A stretch of DNA of 64,000 nt from Leptospira kmetyi serovar Malaysia str. Bejo-Iso9. Lineage in GTDB: Bacteria > Spirochaetota > Leptospiria > Leptospirales > Leptospiraceae. Each line of letters starts with the position of its first letter. Within the stretch, counting starts at the first letter, position 1. This document shows, piece after piece, positions 15,375 to 34,140 of the stretch. Below the pieces are notes generated by a model. That model searched no databases and had not been told where the DNA came from. It was given only the letters and a program-made list of their open reading frames with translations. The stretch lies in the NCBI RefSeq assembly GCF_000243735.2, contig NZ_AHMP02000003.1, positions 2,812,001 to 2,876,000 on the forward strand, given 5' to 3'. A program made the position numbers and the translations under genes.

Positions 15375-17357
15375 ATGCAAAGATCCTTAAAATCCGTTTT
15401 CTTTTTCGTTACATTGCTGACGTTCTGCTTTTCGATCGGCGCTCAAAAGAGCAATACGATTAATTTTGACGCGGAACTTTACGCGCAAATCGTTCGACAA
15501 AGCGCCTATCAATACGGAGCGATTCTCAAATCGAGAAAAGTTCTGAAAGATCATAACAGTTGGAAAAAACCGATCGATACCGCGTTTCGAAAACTCGCCG
15601 ATTCTTCGGGAAATCCTTCCTTTCCGATCGTTTACAATTTGATTCAGGACAATTCGTTTAACGCGTTCGCGATGGCGGGCGGTCAGTTTTGCATCAACTC
15701 GGGAACCTTGGACATCTTGGATCAAGTGATCGCGAACTCGGAACCCGACGCAAAAGATAAGATGAGTTTTTATCGGGAACGATACATCGCGGGCGTTTTA
15801 TCGCACGAGCTTTCGCACTATTACAACAAACATACGTTTAACGCTGTTAAGAAATTCTATCAATTGAAGGAGAATCCAACGGGCGAAGCCGTGTTGGACA
15901 ACGTAAAGTTTTCCCAAGAACAGGAAGTCGACGCGGATCAAACGGGGTTTCAACTTCTTAACAAAGCCGGATACGGCGGAGAATATATGATCCGCACTCT
16001 GGAATTGATGAGCGACATCGACAATCAGTATAAGGAATATATCGTAAGCAAAAAATTGGATAAGGTAAGTCCGGAATCCATGACTTCTTTGTATTTTACG
16101 AGTCATCCTTCTCCGAACGATCGTCTTTCCAGATTCAGCGGTGACAAACAGGAACTTTATTCTTTGCTTGCGACCTTGGAAAAAACGTACGACGACATTC
16201 AGTTCGGTAAAAATTTGGACCAAGCGAAGTCGAATCTCGAAAAGGCTCTTTCCAAATTTCCGGGAAACACTCATTTAGAAAAATCTTATGCGATTTGTCT
16301 TCATAAGATTTGGATGGCGACTGCGAGCAACGACGATCTTAAAATCAAACCGGTGATCGACATGCCTTCTTTCCGGGATTCCATGGTGTTTCCGGGTGGG
16401 CTTCGCAAAAGGGCCGTTATGCGAGCGATTCCCGGAAATCAAGCCGCTTATTCCAAAGCGAAAGAAGCCTATCAAAAGGTGATCGTTAAGACCGAAGATC
16501 CATATTTCATTTCGAATTACGCGGTTCTTCTTTCCTATTCAACCGAAGAAAACGATATGAACGTAGCGAAGTCCTTGGCGGGAAACACGGTAAGAGCGGA
16601 GAATTCCATTCCTCTTGCAAACAACTTCGGAGTGGTTTTGTATTGGACGGACGATCAGGATAAGGCCCTTGAAGTTTTTAAATCCGTCGCAACGATGGTC
16701 GATAAAAGAGTTCAATCGTTCGGTGAAAAAGCGAAATCGAATGCGGACATCCAAGCCTATCTTCAGGGAATCGGCAATTCGATCCGTCAAAAAACGCAAC
16801 TCGATCCGGATTACGTTTATGAAAACTTCACACCGATTTTAAATTACGTTCTGCTCGAATCTTATAAGGAAAAAACTCCGAAAACGAAACAACTCGCGAC
16901 GTATTATCTGGAGAATTACGATTCTTCCTCCGGTTGGGCTAAATATCTTTCCGAACTTCACGGAATCACATTGCCCGATCCTTCTCAAAACGCGAAACAA
17001 AACTTCTTTAAGGTGGGCGGAGTCGGTCCCGGCGATAAACTCGAAGACCTTCTTAAACTTTGGGGAAAACCGGACAAGATCCAAGTCGATAAATCTTCGG
17101 GAAGCGAATTTTATATTTATACGAAGAAGGAAACTTCATTCCTTCTGAGCATCGGTTCCGTTCTTCAAGTCAACGCGTATGGAAACAACAGTCCGGGCAT
17201 TGACAAAGGAGTTCCGATCGGAGCGGAGCGCGGCGCCGCCGAAAAAGTTTTCGGGAAACAATTCCAAAAGAACGGTCCTTATTTAGGATATTCTCAAAAC
17301 GGAAACGCTTTCGTTAAATACAGAAAGAATAAAGTGGATCAGATCATTCTTCAGTGA
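15375..17357 (+). CDS. Exported M48 metalloprotease with C-terminal repeats
   Basis: 660 residues. A signal sequence ([17 protein letters not shown]) is followed by a peptidase M48 domain with the zinc site HELSH (H144, E145, H148) and third ligand region EVDADQTG (E184). The segment [14 protein letters not shown] is also family-typical. After about residue 260 come TPR-like helical repeats, as in BepA/YfgC-type proteases that act on outer-membrane protein assembly. A C-terminal domain of about 110 residues is unassigned. A macrodomain gene starts within its stop codon (GTGA). Confidence 0.88.
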   Translation: MQRSLKSVFFFVTLLTFCFSIGAQKSNTINFDAELYAQIVRQSAYQYGAILKSRKVLKDHNSWKKPIDTAFRKLADSSGNPSFPIVYNLIQDNSFNAFAMAGGQFCINSGTLDILDQVIANSEPDAKDKMSFYRERYIAGVLSHELSHYYNKHTFNAVKKFYQLKENPTGEAVLDNVKFSQEQEVDADQTGFQLLNKAGYGGEYMIRTLELMSDIDNQYKEYIVSKKLDKVSPESMTSLYFTSHPSPNDRLSRFSGDKQELYSLLATLEKTYDDIQFGKNLDQAKSNLEKALSKFPGNTHLEKSYAICLHKIWMATASNDDLKIKPVIDMPSFRDSMVFPGGLRKRAVMRAIPGNQAAYSKAKEAYQKVIVKTEDPYFISNYAVLLSYSTEENDMNVAKSLAGNTVRAENSIPLANNFGVVLYWTDDQDKALEVFKSVATMVDKRVQSFGEKAKSNADIQAYLQGIGNSIRQKTQLDPDYVYENFTPILNYVLLESYKEKTPKTKQLATYYLENYDSSSGWAKYLSELHGITLPDPSQNAKQNFFKVGGVGPGDKLEDLLKLWGKPDKIQVDKSSGSEFYIYTKKETSFLLSIGSVLQVNAYGNNSPGIDKGVPIGAERGAAEKVFGKQFQKNGPYLGYSQNGNAFVKYRKNKVDQIILQ

Positions 17358-17869
17358 TTCGACTGCTCCAAGACGACATCACGAAACTAGAAGTTGATGC
17401 GATCGTAAACGCCGCCAACAGTTCTCTGTTAGGCGGCGGTGGAGTGGACGGAGCGATTCACAGAGCCGGCGGTCCGGCAATCTTAGAAGAATGTTATAAA
17501 ATCCGAGACAAACAAGGCGGCTGTAAAGTCGGCGAAGCGGTGATCACAACCGCCGGAAAAATGCCTTCCCGATTCGTGATTCATACGGTCGGGCCGGTAT
17601 GGAACGGCGGAAATAAAAACGAAGATCAACTTCTTGCAAACGCTTACAAAAACAGTTTGCGGATCGCAACGGAACATTCCTTAACCACGATCGCGTTTCC
17701 GAATATCAGTACGGGCATTTTTCATTTTCCGAAAGAACGAGCCGCAAAGATCGCGATCGAATCCGTTTCGGATTTTTTAAAAACGGAAAATTCGATTCGA
17801 ACCGTATTCTTTGTTTGTTTCGATTCCGAAAATTTCGAGATTTATAAAACCCTTCTTTCCGATTTCTAA
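17354..17869 (+). CDS. Macrodomain ADP-ribose-binding protein (YmdB-like)
   Basis: 171 residues, a single macrodomain. Ligand-binding motifs are [26 protein letters not shown], and [10 protein letters not shown]. The closest well-known family is the O-acetyl-ADP-ribose deacetylase YmdB and related mono-ADP-ribosylhydrolases; which reaction applies here cannot be told. The start is GTG, overlapping the protease stop codon by 4 bases with no separate ribosome site, so it relies on translational coupling. Pairing a cytoplasmic macrodomain with an exported protease is unexpected. Confidence 0.92.
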   Translation: MIRLLQDDITKLEVDAIVNAANSSLLGGGGVDGAIHRAGGPAILEECYKIRDKQGGCKVGEAVITTAGKMPSRFVIHTVGPVWNGGNKNEDQLLANAYKNSLRIATEHSLTTIAFPNISTGIFHFPKERAAKIAIESVSDFLKTENSIRTVFFVCFDSENFEIYKTLLSDF

Positions 17870-17987
17870 ACTATTTTTTCCCGAATCATCGGTATCGATA
17901 AATTCTTTTAGAAAGCCATAGAATGTGAGTATGGCCTTTTTCGAGTCGTTCTGATAAGGGCTTTTTACGTTTTACAGCCGTTTATAC

Positions 17988-18011
17988 AGAACGAATGTTC
18001 TGTTTTAGAAC
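17988..18011. promoter_or_regulatory. AGAAC/GTTCT half-site array upstream of beta-oxidation operon
   Basis: AGAAC (17988-17992), 4 bases, GTTCT (17997-18001), 5 bases, AGAAC (18007-18011). The middle arm can pair with either flank. The array lies 100-120 bases before the hydroxyacyl-CoA dehydrogenase start and is a candidate operator for a TetR- or FadR-like repressor. This is inferred from symmetry only. Confidence 0.35.
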
Positions 18012-18086
18012 AATTCTATATCCATTTTGCGTGAAAAAAACCTTTCCTCCCCGCCCGGCTGTTTTAAACAGGTCCTATTCCATTGA

Positions 18087-19421
<1,335 letters not shown>

Positions 19422-19441
19422 TTTACGGAGGCAGGATCACC

Positions 19442-20707
<1,266 letters not shown>

Positions 20708-20709
20708 GA

Positions 20710-21147
20710 ATGAGTTTAAGAACTGCGAAAGATTGGAATCAATTTCTATTAAGGCTATTTATCGCCTTCGGTTTTTGGGAAGTAATCTCCGTACCGCTTC
20801 GCAGTCTGCTCTTTTCCCGTTTTTACTACGACCCTACCTATAAAGGATTTTTTCAATCCGTTGGAATGATCCTTTGGGTGGGGCCGATCGTGGCCGATCT
20901 CATTCAGGTTTTCTTTTTAGGAATTCTGATTCGTCTTGCTAAGGATTCTCTTCCGACTGGAATCGTTGGCGGTTTGATCGTCGCGATTTGTTTTTCCCTC
21001 GCGGCTTACGTAGGTCCGACAATTTCCATTCTTAACTTCATCAACGTTCTTCCGAGTTTGATCGTTTGGCTTTGGGTTTTTTCGCAGTTTTTGTTAACGC
21101 TGATTTCTTCTTTGATCTTGGCTTATACGACCGACGAAGAGATTTAA
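20710..21147 (+). CDS. Four-helix membrane protein in the beta-oxidation operon
   Basis: 145 residues with four hydrophobic helices (about 15-33, 48-75, 83-105 and 112-138) and almost no soluble domain. The start is 2 bases after the thiolase stop, so it belongs to that operon. No motif is recognised. Its stop codon overlaps, on the opposite strand, the end of the decayed MORN gene. Confidence 0.75.
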   Translation: MSLRTAKDWNQFLLRLFIAFGFWEVISVPLRSLLFSRFYYDPTYKGFFQSVGMILWVGPIVADLIQVFFLGILIRLAKDSLPTGIVGGLIVAICFSLAAYVGPTISILNFINVLPSLIVWLWVFSQFLLTLISSLILAYTTDEEI

Positions 21148-21377
21148 TTCGAAACCGGACGACCGTTTTTAAATTCTCCCTCGAAAACGATTCCATCGAA
21201 ATATTTTAATTTTCCGTATCCATTCGCTAAATCGTTCGCGTAGATTCCGTCAAAACTTTCTCCGTTTACACAAGTGTAACCGCCCTTTCCCGGCTTTTCG
21301 GTTTTCTCGAAAGAATCGATTGAAACCCCTTTTCCATTTCGACAATTTCCGGATAAACAACTCTTTACGGATCGGGC
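21144..21377 (-). pseudogene. Remnant of a MORN-repeat protein
   Basis: An open minus-strand frame of 78 codons with no ATG, GTG or TTG start, cut off upstream by TAA at 21378-21380. The translation holds MORN-type repeats: SGNCRNGKGVS, NGYGKLKYFDGIVFEGEF and KNGRPVSN, the last ending at a normal stop. MORN repeats follow G-x-G-x(2-3)-Y/F patterns and are common in exported Leptospira proteins. The missing start and 5' half suggest the gene is decayed. The remaining 240 bases up to 21617 hold one GTAGGAACTC motif but no gene. Confidence 0.65.
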
Positions 21378-21617
21378 TTAGGAAAGAATGGAGACAAAGC
21401 TAAAACAAAATAGAATGAATATTTTTATTTTAAACATAAGAACCGTAAATGTAGGAACTCATACATTAGGCGTTCATTCGTCTTTCTTTTCTACGCCGTT
21501 TTTTCACTGGATTCATTTGTCGGAAGAATTATACTTTGACCGAAAAATGCTTGCATAAATCGGAAAATCGATTCTCGCAAGCGACCTCACAACGGGAAAT
21601 TCAAAGGGAAAAAACGG
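21148..21617. other. 470-base gap before gamma-glutamyltransferase
   Basis: Left half is the MORN remnant. The right half is A/T-rich, contains the dispersed motif TGTAGGAACTCATAC (about 21448-21462), and presumably the promoter of the gamma-glutamyltransferase gene. No RNA gene or other frame is supported. Confidence 0.5.
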
Positions 21618-23558
21618 ATGAATCGGATTCTAAAATACTTCACCCTTAGCGTCGGCATCGGAGCCGCGTTACTCTACGTCTTATATTTCTTATTTTCCAG
21701 ACCGAAAGAAATATTAGAATTTTATGATCCTTATCACGAAGACAGACCCGTCGCGGAAGGTTCCAAAATCATGGTCGCGACGGGACATCCGTTCGCCACA
21801 AAAGTCGCGATCGATATTTTAGAACGCGGGGGAAACGCGGCCGACGCGGGAATCGCCGCCTTACTCGTATTAAACGTCACGCAAGGAGAAGAAGCGTCGT
21901 TTCCGGGAGTGGCGCCTTTGCTTTATCACGATGCAAAGACTCAAAAAGTGGAAAGTTATATCGGAGCAGGAAAGGCTCCGAGCAAAGCGACGATCGAATA
22001 CTTTCAATCCCGAGGTCATAAGTATATTCCGACTTTGAAATATTCTTCCCAACTCGTTCCGGCATCGCCCGACGTAATCGTGGCGCTTTTGAAAAAATAC
22101 GGAACGATGAGTTTCGAGGAAGTCAGCGCGCCCGCAATTCGCATCGCGGAGGAAGGGTTTCCCGTTCATCGGATATTAATGCGAAATCTGAATATGAACA
22201 TCTTCAAAAGAATCGGCTTCACGTTTCTTCTTCCGTATAACTCCGAAATTTATTTGGAAAACCGATGGTGGAAACCGCTTTATCACAAGGAAATTTTCAA
22301 ACGTCCATTCTTAGGTAAAACCCTTCGAGAACTTGCAAACGCCGAAGCACAAGCGAAACGTTCGGGCGCCGATCGAAACCAATCCTTGGAAGCCTTGAGA
22401 AAATTTTTTTATGAAGGACCGATCGCACAAAAAATCGTAAAAGCGCACGAAGAACACGACGGGACGTTCACTCAAAAAGATTTGTCCGCTTACGAAGGCG
22501 GATGGGAAAAACCTCTTCAAGGAGAATACGGTGATTATACCATCTTCGCAAATCAAACTTGGAATCAAGGCGCGGTTGTTCCGATCGTACTTCAGATTTT
22601 GGACGGAATCGATTTAAAGTCTTTGGGACACAATTCTCCTCAATATGTTCATACCGTGATCCAAGCGATCGAACTTGCGATGGCGGATCGTGAAAAATTC
22701 TTCGGAGATCCTTCGTTTGTTTCCGTTCCGATCGACGGACTTTTGAGCAAATCCTACGCCGCGGAACGAAGAAAACTTTTACAACCGCGTGCGTTCGGAA
22801 AAACTCCGGCTCATGGAAATCCTACCGGGCTGAAGAATTCAACCGCGTTGATTCGGCGAACGGAAACGGGAAATACGAAACCGCTTTCGATAAGATCGAA
22901 ATCAAGAACAAACGAAAACACGCTTGCGTTGAACGAAAATCAAGAACCTTCCTTTTGGGAAAAAAACGGAAAGGTTGGAAGAGATACGACTTATCTCAGC
23001 ATCATCGATCCGCAGGGAAATTCTTTATCGCTCACACCGAGCGACTTTCCTCAATCTCCGATGATCGAAGGGGACATCACACTCGGAATTCGTATGACTC
23101 AATTCAGACTCGATCCGGATCATCCTTCGGCGCTTGTTCCCGGAAAACGTCCTACGATTACGCCTAACGCGTCCATGGTTTTTAAAAACGGAAAATTTCT
23201 TATGAGTCTTGGAACGCCGGGCGGAGACATGCAGACTCAGGCGACTATACAAGTTTTTTTGAATATGATCGTATTCGGCATGAATCCTCAGGAAGCGGTC
23301 AACGCGCCTCGATTTCGTTCTTTGAATTGGCCGGATTCTTTTTCTCCGCACGCTTATTATCCGGGGAGAATCGAACTGGAAAAAGATATCTTTGATCGAA
23401 GCGGCAAGGCGCTGAAGGATCTAGGTTACGACGTTGTGGGTCGAGACGTTTGGGAATACGATTTCGGAGCGCCTTGTATTTCTCTCAAAGACCCTGCAAA
23501 CGGAAAACTTTACGGTGGCACCGATCCAAGAAAAGAATCCTGGGCTGAAGGTCGTTGA
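21618..23558 (+). CDS. ggt: Gamma-glutamyltransferase
   Basis: 646 residues, Ntn-hydrolase family. An N-terminal membrane anchor (about 7-27) is followed by the large-subunit domain (MVATGHPFATKVAIDILERGGNAADA). The autoprocessing and catalytic Thr lies in GRDTTYLSI at T457. The small subunit has LTPSDFPQSP and PNASMVF. It cleaves gamma-glutamyl bonds, as in glutathione degradation, in the periplasm. The stretch before the cleavage site (about 400-450) is unusually polar and repetitive in Thr, Asn and Arg, which lengthens the linker. It converges on the thioesterase gene. Confidence 0.92.
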   Translation: MNRILKYFTLSVGIGAALLYVLYFLFSRPKEILEFYDPYHEDRPVAEGSKIMVATGHPFATKVAIDILERGGNAADAGIAALLVLNVTQGEEASFPGVAPLLYHDAKTQKVESYIGAGKAPSKATIEYFQSRGHKYIPTLKYSSQLVPASPDVIVALLKKYGTMSFEEVSAPAIRIAEEGFPVHRILMRNLNMNIFKRIGFTFLLPYNSEIYLENRWWKPLYHKEIFKRPFLGKTLRELANAEAQAKRSGADRNQSLEALRKFFYEGPIAQKIVKAHEEHDGTFTQKDLSAYEGGWEKPLQGEYGDYTIFANQTWNQGAVVPIVLQILDGIDLKSLGHNSPQYVHTVIQAIELAMADREKFFGDPSFVSVPIDGLLSKSYAAERRKLLQPRAFGKTPAHGNPTGLKNSTALIRRTETGNTKPLSIRSKSRTNENTLALNENQEPSFWEKNGKVGRDTTYLSIIDPQGNSLSLTPSDFPQSPMIEGDITLGIRMTQFRLDPDHPSALVPGKRPTITPNASMVFKNGKFLMSLGTPGGDMQTQATIQVFLNMIVFGMNPQEAVNAPRFRSLNWPDSFSPHAYYPGRIELEKDIFDRSGKALKDLGYDVVGRDVWEYDFGAPCISLKDPANGKLYGGTDPRKESWAEGR

Positions 23559-23604
23559 ACGCGTCTTAGGAGAAACGGGCTTTGTAGGAGATTTTTGAAA
23601 AAGT

Positions 23605-23637
23605 AGTAGTTCCTACATTCTTTGTTTTACAAAGAAT
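23605..23637. terminator. Hairpin between convergent genes
   Basis: Perfect 8-bp inverted repeat ATTCTTTG (23617-23624) / CAAAGAAT (23630-23637) with a TTTTA loop, immediately after one copy of the GTAGTTCCTACA motif. It lies between the convergent ggt and thioesterase genes and could stop transcription from either side, although no long T-run follows. Confidence 0.45.
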
Positions 23638-23687
23638 CATGTAATAGTTCCCACAGCACGGATTCAGGAAAAGGTTTTGACCGCCTT

Positions 23688-26527
<2,840 letters not shown>

Positions 26528-26531
<4 letters not shown>

Positions 26532-27145
26532 TTGAGAATGGTCCTAAATATATTATAGATCACTGTTAAAAATAAAACGCCGGTCAAAAAATACGCGGAA
26601 CCGGACAAAAAGAACATTAGAACTTCCTTATCTTCCCATCCGAGAATTTTTTTCAAACTCCGAACGGAAAGGGCGCAGGAAAGAAAAAACGAAATCGCGA
26701 TAAAAACCGCCTGCAACGGAGAGGGTAAAATCCAAAAAACGGAAGACGCGCTGAAAGGAATAAACGAAATCAAAAGAATGTTCGCGGGCGGAAGAGTTTC
26801 CCCTTTGGTTCGATCGGCCTTCTTCATAAAAATTCGAAAGACGTCGAACTGTGCGACCAAAAACAAAACGACCGGATAAATCAAAAACGAGAACACGACT
26901 CCGGAAAACAAACTCCATTCTCCCTCGTCGTAACGTACGAAAGAAAGAAGGGAAAAGACGAGATTGGAAACGATCTTTGCGGCCGGAGCAAGAAGCCAAA
27001 GTAAAAAATGGGTTCTTATGATTTCCGAATAACCGAATCCGTTCGTCTTTTGATAAAGATCGAAAGCGGTTTCGGGCGATTGAAAAACTTTTTGCAGAAG
27101 TCCGGTTCTTATTTCGGAGAAGTCTTGTTCTTTATCTACGATCAT
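26528..27145 (-). CDS. Yip1-like polytopic membrane protein
   Basis: 205 residues. A soluble N terminus of about 45 residues ([21 protein letters not shown]) is followed by five hydrophobic helices. The layout resembles Yip1/DUF1282 domain proteins, whose function in bacteria is unknown; assignment is weak. Four-base overlaps with both the DUF4340 gene and mpl place it firmly in the operon. Confidence 0.7.
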
Positions 27146-28235
27146 TTTTTGGGGAGAACGGAATTTTGATTCTTAGGAATCTGGTCTGGATTTAAAGGTT
27201 CCTTTCTTTGTTCCGCTTTGTCCAAATTCCCCGCGATTTCTTTTAACCGCAAGAAACTATCTTCACGGATATAAAAAGGGGGTTCGGAAAATTTCCCGTT
27301 TACGATCCGAATCGCTGGTCTGTAATCCACGGAATTGATATTGGTCTTCGGATAATAGCGCAACGTGATCCAATCTCCGTTTGAGATTTTGATCTTTAAA
27401 GACGCGTCCGCCGGAACTCCGATCAGACTTTTTGCGACCGCGTAACCCGCGCCGTTCGGATCATCGGGATACAATTCCACAAGTTGACCCACGAGTTGAT
27501 TGTTCCAAGAATCGCCGAGATGTTGTTCCAAAACGATGAGTTTTCCGGAAAGCCTTCTCCAGAAATTTTTACGAACCGTATTCTCTTTAAACGGATGATT
27601 GTCGAGACGAAGCGTTCTTCCCTCTTCCTCCCAAATCGTTTCGGCCGCGAATTCGTCCTTAAGATTGACGAGTTGTTTTTGTCTGAATTCTCCGATGCCC
27701 CTCGTAAAACGTTCCGCGGTATTTCCCTGCATGATAAGAATATCGTTATCGACGTTTATGATTCTCGTCGAATCCGAAGGTTTCTTTTTTCCGATGCGAA
27801 TTTCTTTCAGAAGTCGACCGGAATTTTTTAAACGAACTCGGGGAGAATTTTCGTTTAACTGCAGTGAGGCGGAAATCTTTCCGTCTACGATCGGTTCCAC
27901 ACCTTTCGATTTGAGAACGGAAAGTTCGCGAAAGATATTGTCCGTGTTGTAACCGCCTTCGAAGATTACGGATTCTCCGGTTTCCAAATCCTTGGATTCG
28001 ACGGTCAAAAAAGTTCCGCTTTCGCTGATTCCTTTTTGTTTCTTGAGAATGATCGGCGCGCGATAAAACGCGGAAGCGTCGTCTCCCTCCCAGGCTTCCT
28101 TTGGAGGTTGATATTCGATTTCGTCTATGTCGATTTCCCAAACGGAAATTTCGGTTTGGTCCTCTTTTCTTTCGTCCAAAAAGAAAAAGATTCCAACAAG
28201 AGCGACTAACGCGAAAACTAAAGGAAGAATTCGTT

Positions 28236-28239
<4 letters not shown>
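27142..28239 (-). CDS. DUF4340 membrane-anchored protein
   Basis: 365 residues from TTG 28239. This start is chosen because GGAG lies 8 bases upstream and the codon overlaps the previous stop (TTGA); the frame is open 31 codons further, but those lie inside the GldG-like gene. One N-terminal helix (about 5-22) anchors a large periplasmic part. DUF4340 proteins regularly accompany GldG-like ABC auxiliary proteins, as here. The C terminus is Pro/Asn-rich ([14 protein letters not shown]). Confidence 0.8.
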
Positions 28240-31000
<2,761 letters not shown>

Positions 31001-31005
31001 AGTTT

Positions 31006-31935
<930 letters not shown>

Positions 31936-32106
31936 CTTTGTTAAAACTGTTATCGGGACATTCGAAGTTTCTAAGATATTTCGAGGTCCGACACGGTGGA
32001 TTTTCGAATTCTACTCGAACGTAGGATTCAAGACAAAATGGAAAAAATTTTACGAGCTCGGGTCAACCCTTTTCCGAAGAACCGTTAACGTAGGCGTTTC
32101 AAGGAA

Positions 32107-32140
32107 GCAAAAAAAACGCGCCCCGTGGAGAACGCGTTCC
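32107..32140 (-). terminator. Terminator of the fadD gene
   Basis: Stem AACGCG (32115-32120) / CGCGTT (32133-32138) with loop CCCCGTGGAGAA. Read on the minus strand the stem ends in a run of eight T. It lies 51 bases after the fadD stop codon. Confidence 0.75.
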
Positions 32141-32190
32141 AAAAAAGTGCCTCTACCGAAAAATGGATTCGGATAGCGAAGAGCGAAAAC

Positions 32191-34098
32191 TTAGTTTTGA
32201 GAAGGACCGTAGATCTGTTCGATTTCTTTCGAATATTTTTCGGCGATCAAAAACCGTTTGAGGGAAAGTTTGGCGGTCAGTTCCTCCCCTTTTTCCCATT
32301 GACGATCCAGAAGACTAAAACCTCCGATTCTTTCGAAGGACTTAAAGCCGTTCTGATCGCTGATCATCTTGGAAATTTCGGAACGAATCAACGCCTTGAC
32401 CTCGGGATGAGAACTAATCGTTTTCAAATCGGAACCGTAATCTTTTAGATTTTCCAAGTTCGGCACGACGAGAACGCCCGGAAATTTTTTATCCTGACCG
32501 ACCACCATACAAGCTTCGATCAAAGGAGATTCCTGAAGTTTCGCTTCGATCGGAACCGGTTCCAAGTTTTCACCGTTGGAAAGTACGATCGTCTCCTTGA
32601 TTCTTCCCACGATTTTCAAATAAGAATTCGCTGTAAGCACCGCGAGATCCCCGGTCTTAAACCAACCGTCCTGCAGAACCTTCTCGGTCGCTTCGGCGTT
32701 TTTGTAATAACCCTTCATCACTTGCGGACCTTTTACGATCAGTTCCCCTTTTTTGCCGAAGGGATTTGAACTCGGATAAATGTTTTTTCCGGTTGCGACG
32801 TCCACGATACGAACCTGAGTTTCGGGAAAAATCTTTCCGACCGTTCCTACGATCAATTCTTCGGGAGTTCTCATGGAAAGAATCGGACTCGTTTCAGTTA
32901 AACCGTAACCTTCCAATACGGGAATTCCGATCGCGTTAAAAAGTTCGTCCACGTGCAACGGAAGCGCGCCCCCGCCGGAAACGCTCGCCTTTAGATTTCC
33001 TCCGGTAGCCATTCTCACCTTTTTTAAAACGATCAAGTCCAGAAGTTTTGCGGGCAATACGATCCAGGTAAGAATGATAAACGAAATCAATTTTTTGAAT
33101 ATAGTTACGGGCCAAAACTCGGGATTGAGTTTTAATTCTCGGTTTTTTAGAACCGCAAGATGACGATAACGGATTCGATTCGTTTTGAGCGCGCCTTGAA
33201 AAAGAATTTTGGAAATCCCTTTCATACCTTGGAGTTTGGTTTGAATTCCCTGAAAGATGCTTTCCCAAAGTCTAGGAGCCGAAGCCATAAAGGTCGGCTT
33301 TACGATCTGCATATCCTCCTTTAAGGAGCGGATATTCGTGTAATACGTTTTACAACCGAACGTGAACGATACGATTTCGAAAATTCTTTCGAAGATATGC
33401 CAAACGGGAAGAATGGAAAGAATCCGATCCTCCTTTTGAAGTCCCAAAGGTATATTCCGAATTTGTGATAGAATATTCTCGTGCGTCAACATCACGCCTT
33501 TCGGATTCCCGGTCGTTCCCGAAGTATAAATGAGAGTCAACAAATCGTTCGGCTCGATACGATCCGCTCGGGCCAGAACCATTTCTTTCGACAAGGTTCT
33601 TCCCTCTTCCAAAACCTTTCTGAAATTCAAAACCTTTCCTTCTTTGAAAATTTCCGGAGTTCCGTCCATGAGGATCAGATATTCCAAACCGGTCAGTTTT
33701 TCGCGGATCGAATTCAATTTTTTGAATACGTTTGCGTTTTCGATAAATACGATTCTACAATCCGCGTGGGAAAGAATGTATTCCATATCCTGAACGGTCG
33801 CGTCGCTTCCTCTCGGAACGTCGGCGGCCCCCGAAAACAAAACCGCGAGATCGGTAAGGATCCATTCCAAACGATTGTCGGCGATGATCGCGACGTTTTC
33901 CTGCGGTTTTAAACCGCACTTTTCGATCAAATAGGACGCAAGAGAAAGAGCGTCTTCGTATAACTCTTGATAGGTGGGTCCGTCGAAAACGCCTTTCGAA
34001 TTCTTCGTTAAAAAGGATTTTTCGTTTCGGTTTTTCTGAACGGAATCTCGAAATAACTGAGCTAAGTTTTTATAGTTCTTAAAGTTTGCATTGGACAT
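32191..34098 (-). CDS. fadD: Long-chain acyl-CoA synthetase (AMP-forming)
   Basis: 635 residues, ANL superfamily. P-loop-like motif YTSGTTGNPKGVMLTHEN, then GYGLTETSPIL, GELIVKGPQVMKGYYKN, and the hinge DGWFKTGDLA with the C-terminal lid KIVGRIKETIVLSNGENLEPVPIE. It activates fatty acids to acyl-CoA, feeding the beta-oxidation operon in this window. The length and the FxxH insert resemble the eukaryote-like ACSL/FadD15 group more than E. coli FadD. A central amphipathic stretch (about 325-355) may touch membrane. It stands alone, ending at a terminator. Confidence 0.93.
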   Translation of the reverse strand: MSNANFKNYKNLAQLFRDSVQKNRNEKSFLTKNSKGVFDGPTYQELYEDALSLASYLIEKCGLKPQENVAIIADNRLEWILTDLAVLFSGAADVPRGSDATVQDMEYILSHADCRIVFIENANVFKKLNSIREKLTGLEYLILMDGTPEIFKEGKVLNFRKVLEEGRTLSKEMVLARADRIEPNDLLTLIYTSGTTGNPKGVMLTHENILSQIRNIPLGLQKEDRILSILPVWHIFERIFEIVSFTFGCKTYYTNIRSLKEDMQIVKPTFMASAPRLWESIFQGIQTKLQGMKGISKILFQGALKTNRIRYRHLAVLKNRELKLNPEFWPVTIFKKLISFIILTWIVLPAKLLDLIVLKKVRMATGGNLKASVSGGGALPLHVDELFNAIGIPVLEGYGLTETSPILSMRTPEELIVGTVGKIFPETQVRIVDVATGKNIYPSSNPFGKKGELIVKGPQVMKGYYKNAEATEKVLQDGWFKTGDLAVLTANSYLKIVGRIKETIVLSNGENLEPVPIEAKLQESPLIEACMVVGQDKKFPGVLVVPNLENLKDYGSDLKTISSHPEVKALIRSEISKMISDQNGFKSFERIGGFSLLDRQWEKGEELTAKLSLKRFLIAEKYSKEIEQIYGPSQN

Positions 34099-34140
34099 GG
34101 TCCCAACGATAACCCGTAAAAAGTCTCGGGTCGACGGGAT

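Noticed and set aside
23600..23660. CRISPR-like pair of GTAGTTCCTACA and ATAGTTCCCACA motifs
   Set aside because: The copies are short, unequal and irregularly spaced, and no cas genes are present; they belong to the dispersed motif family.
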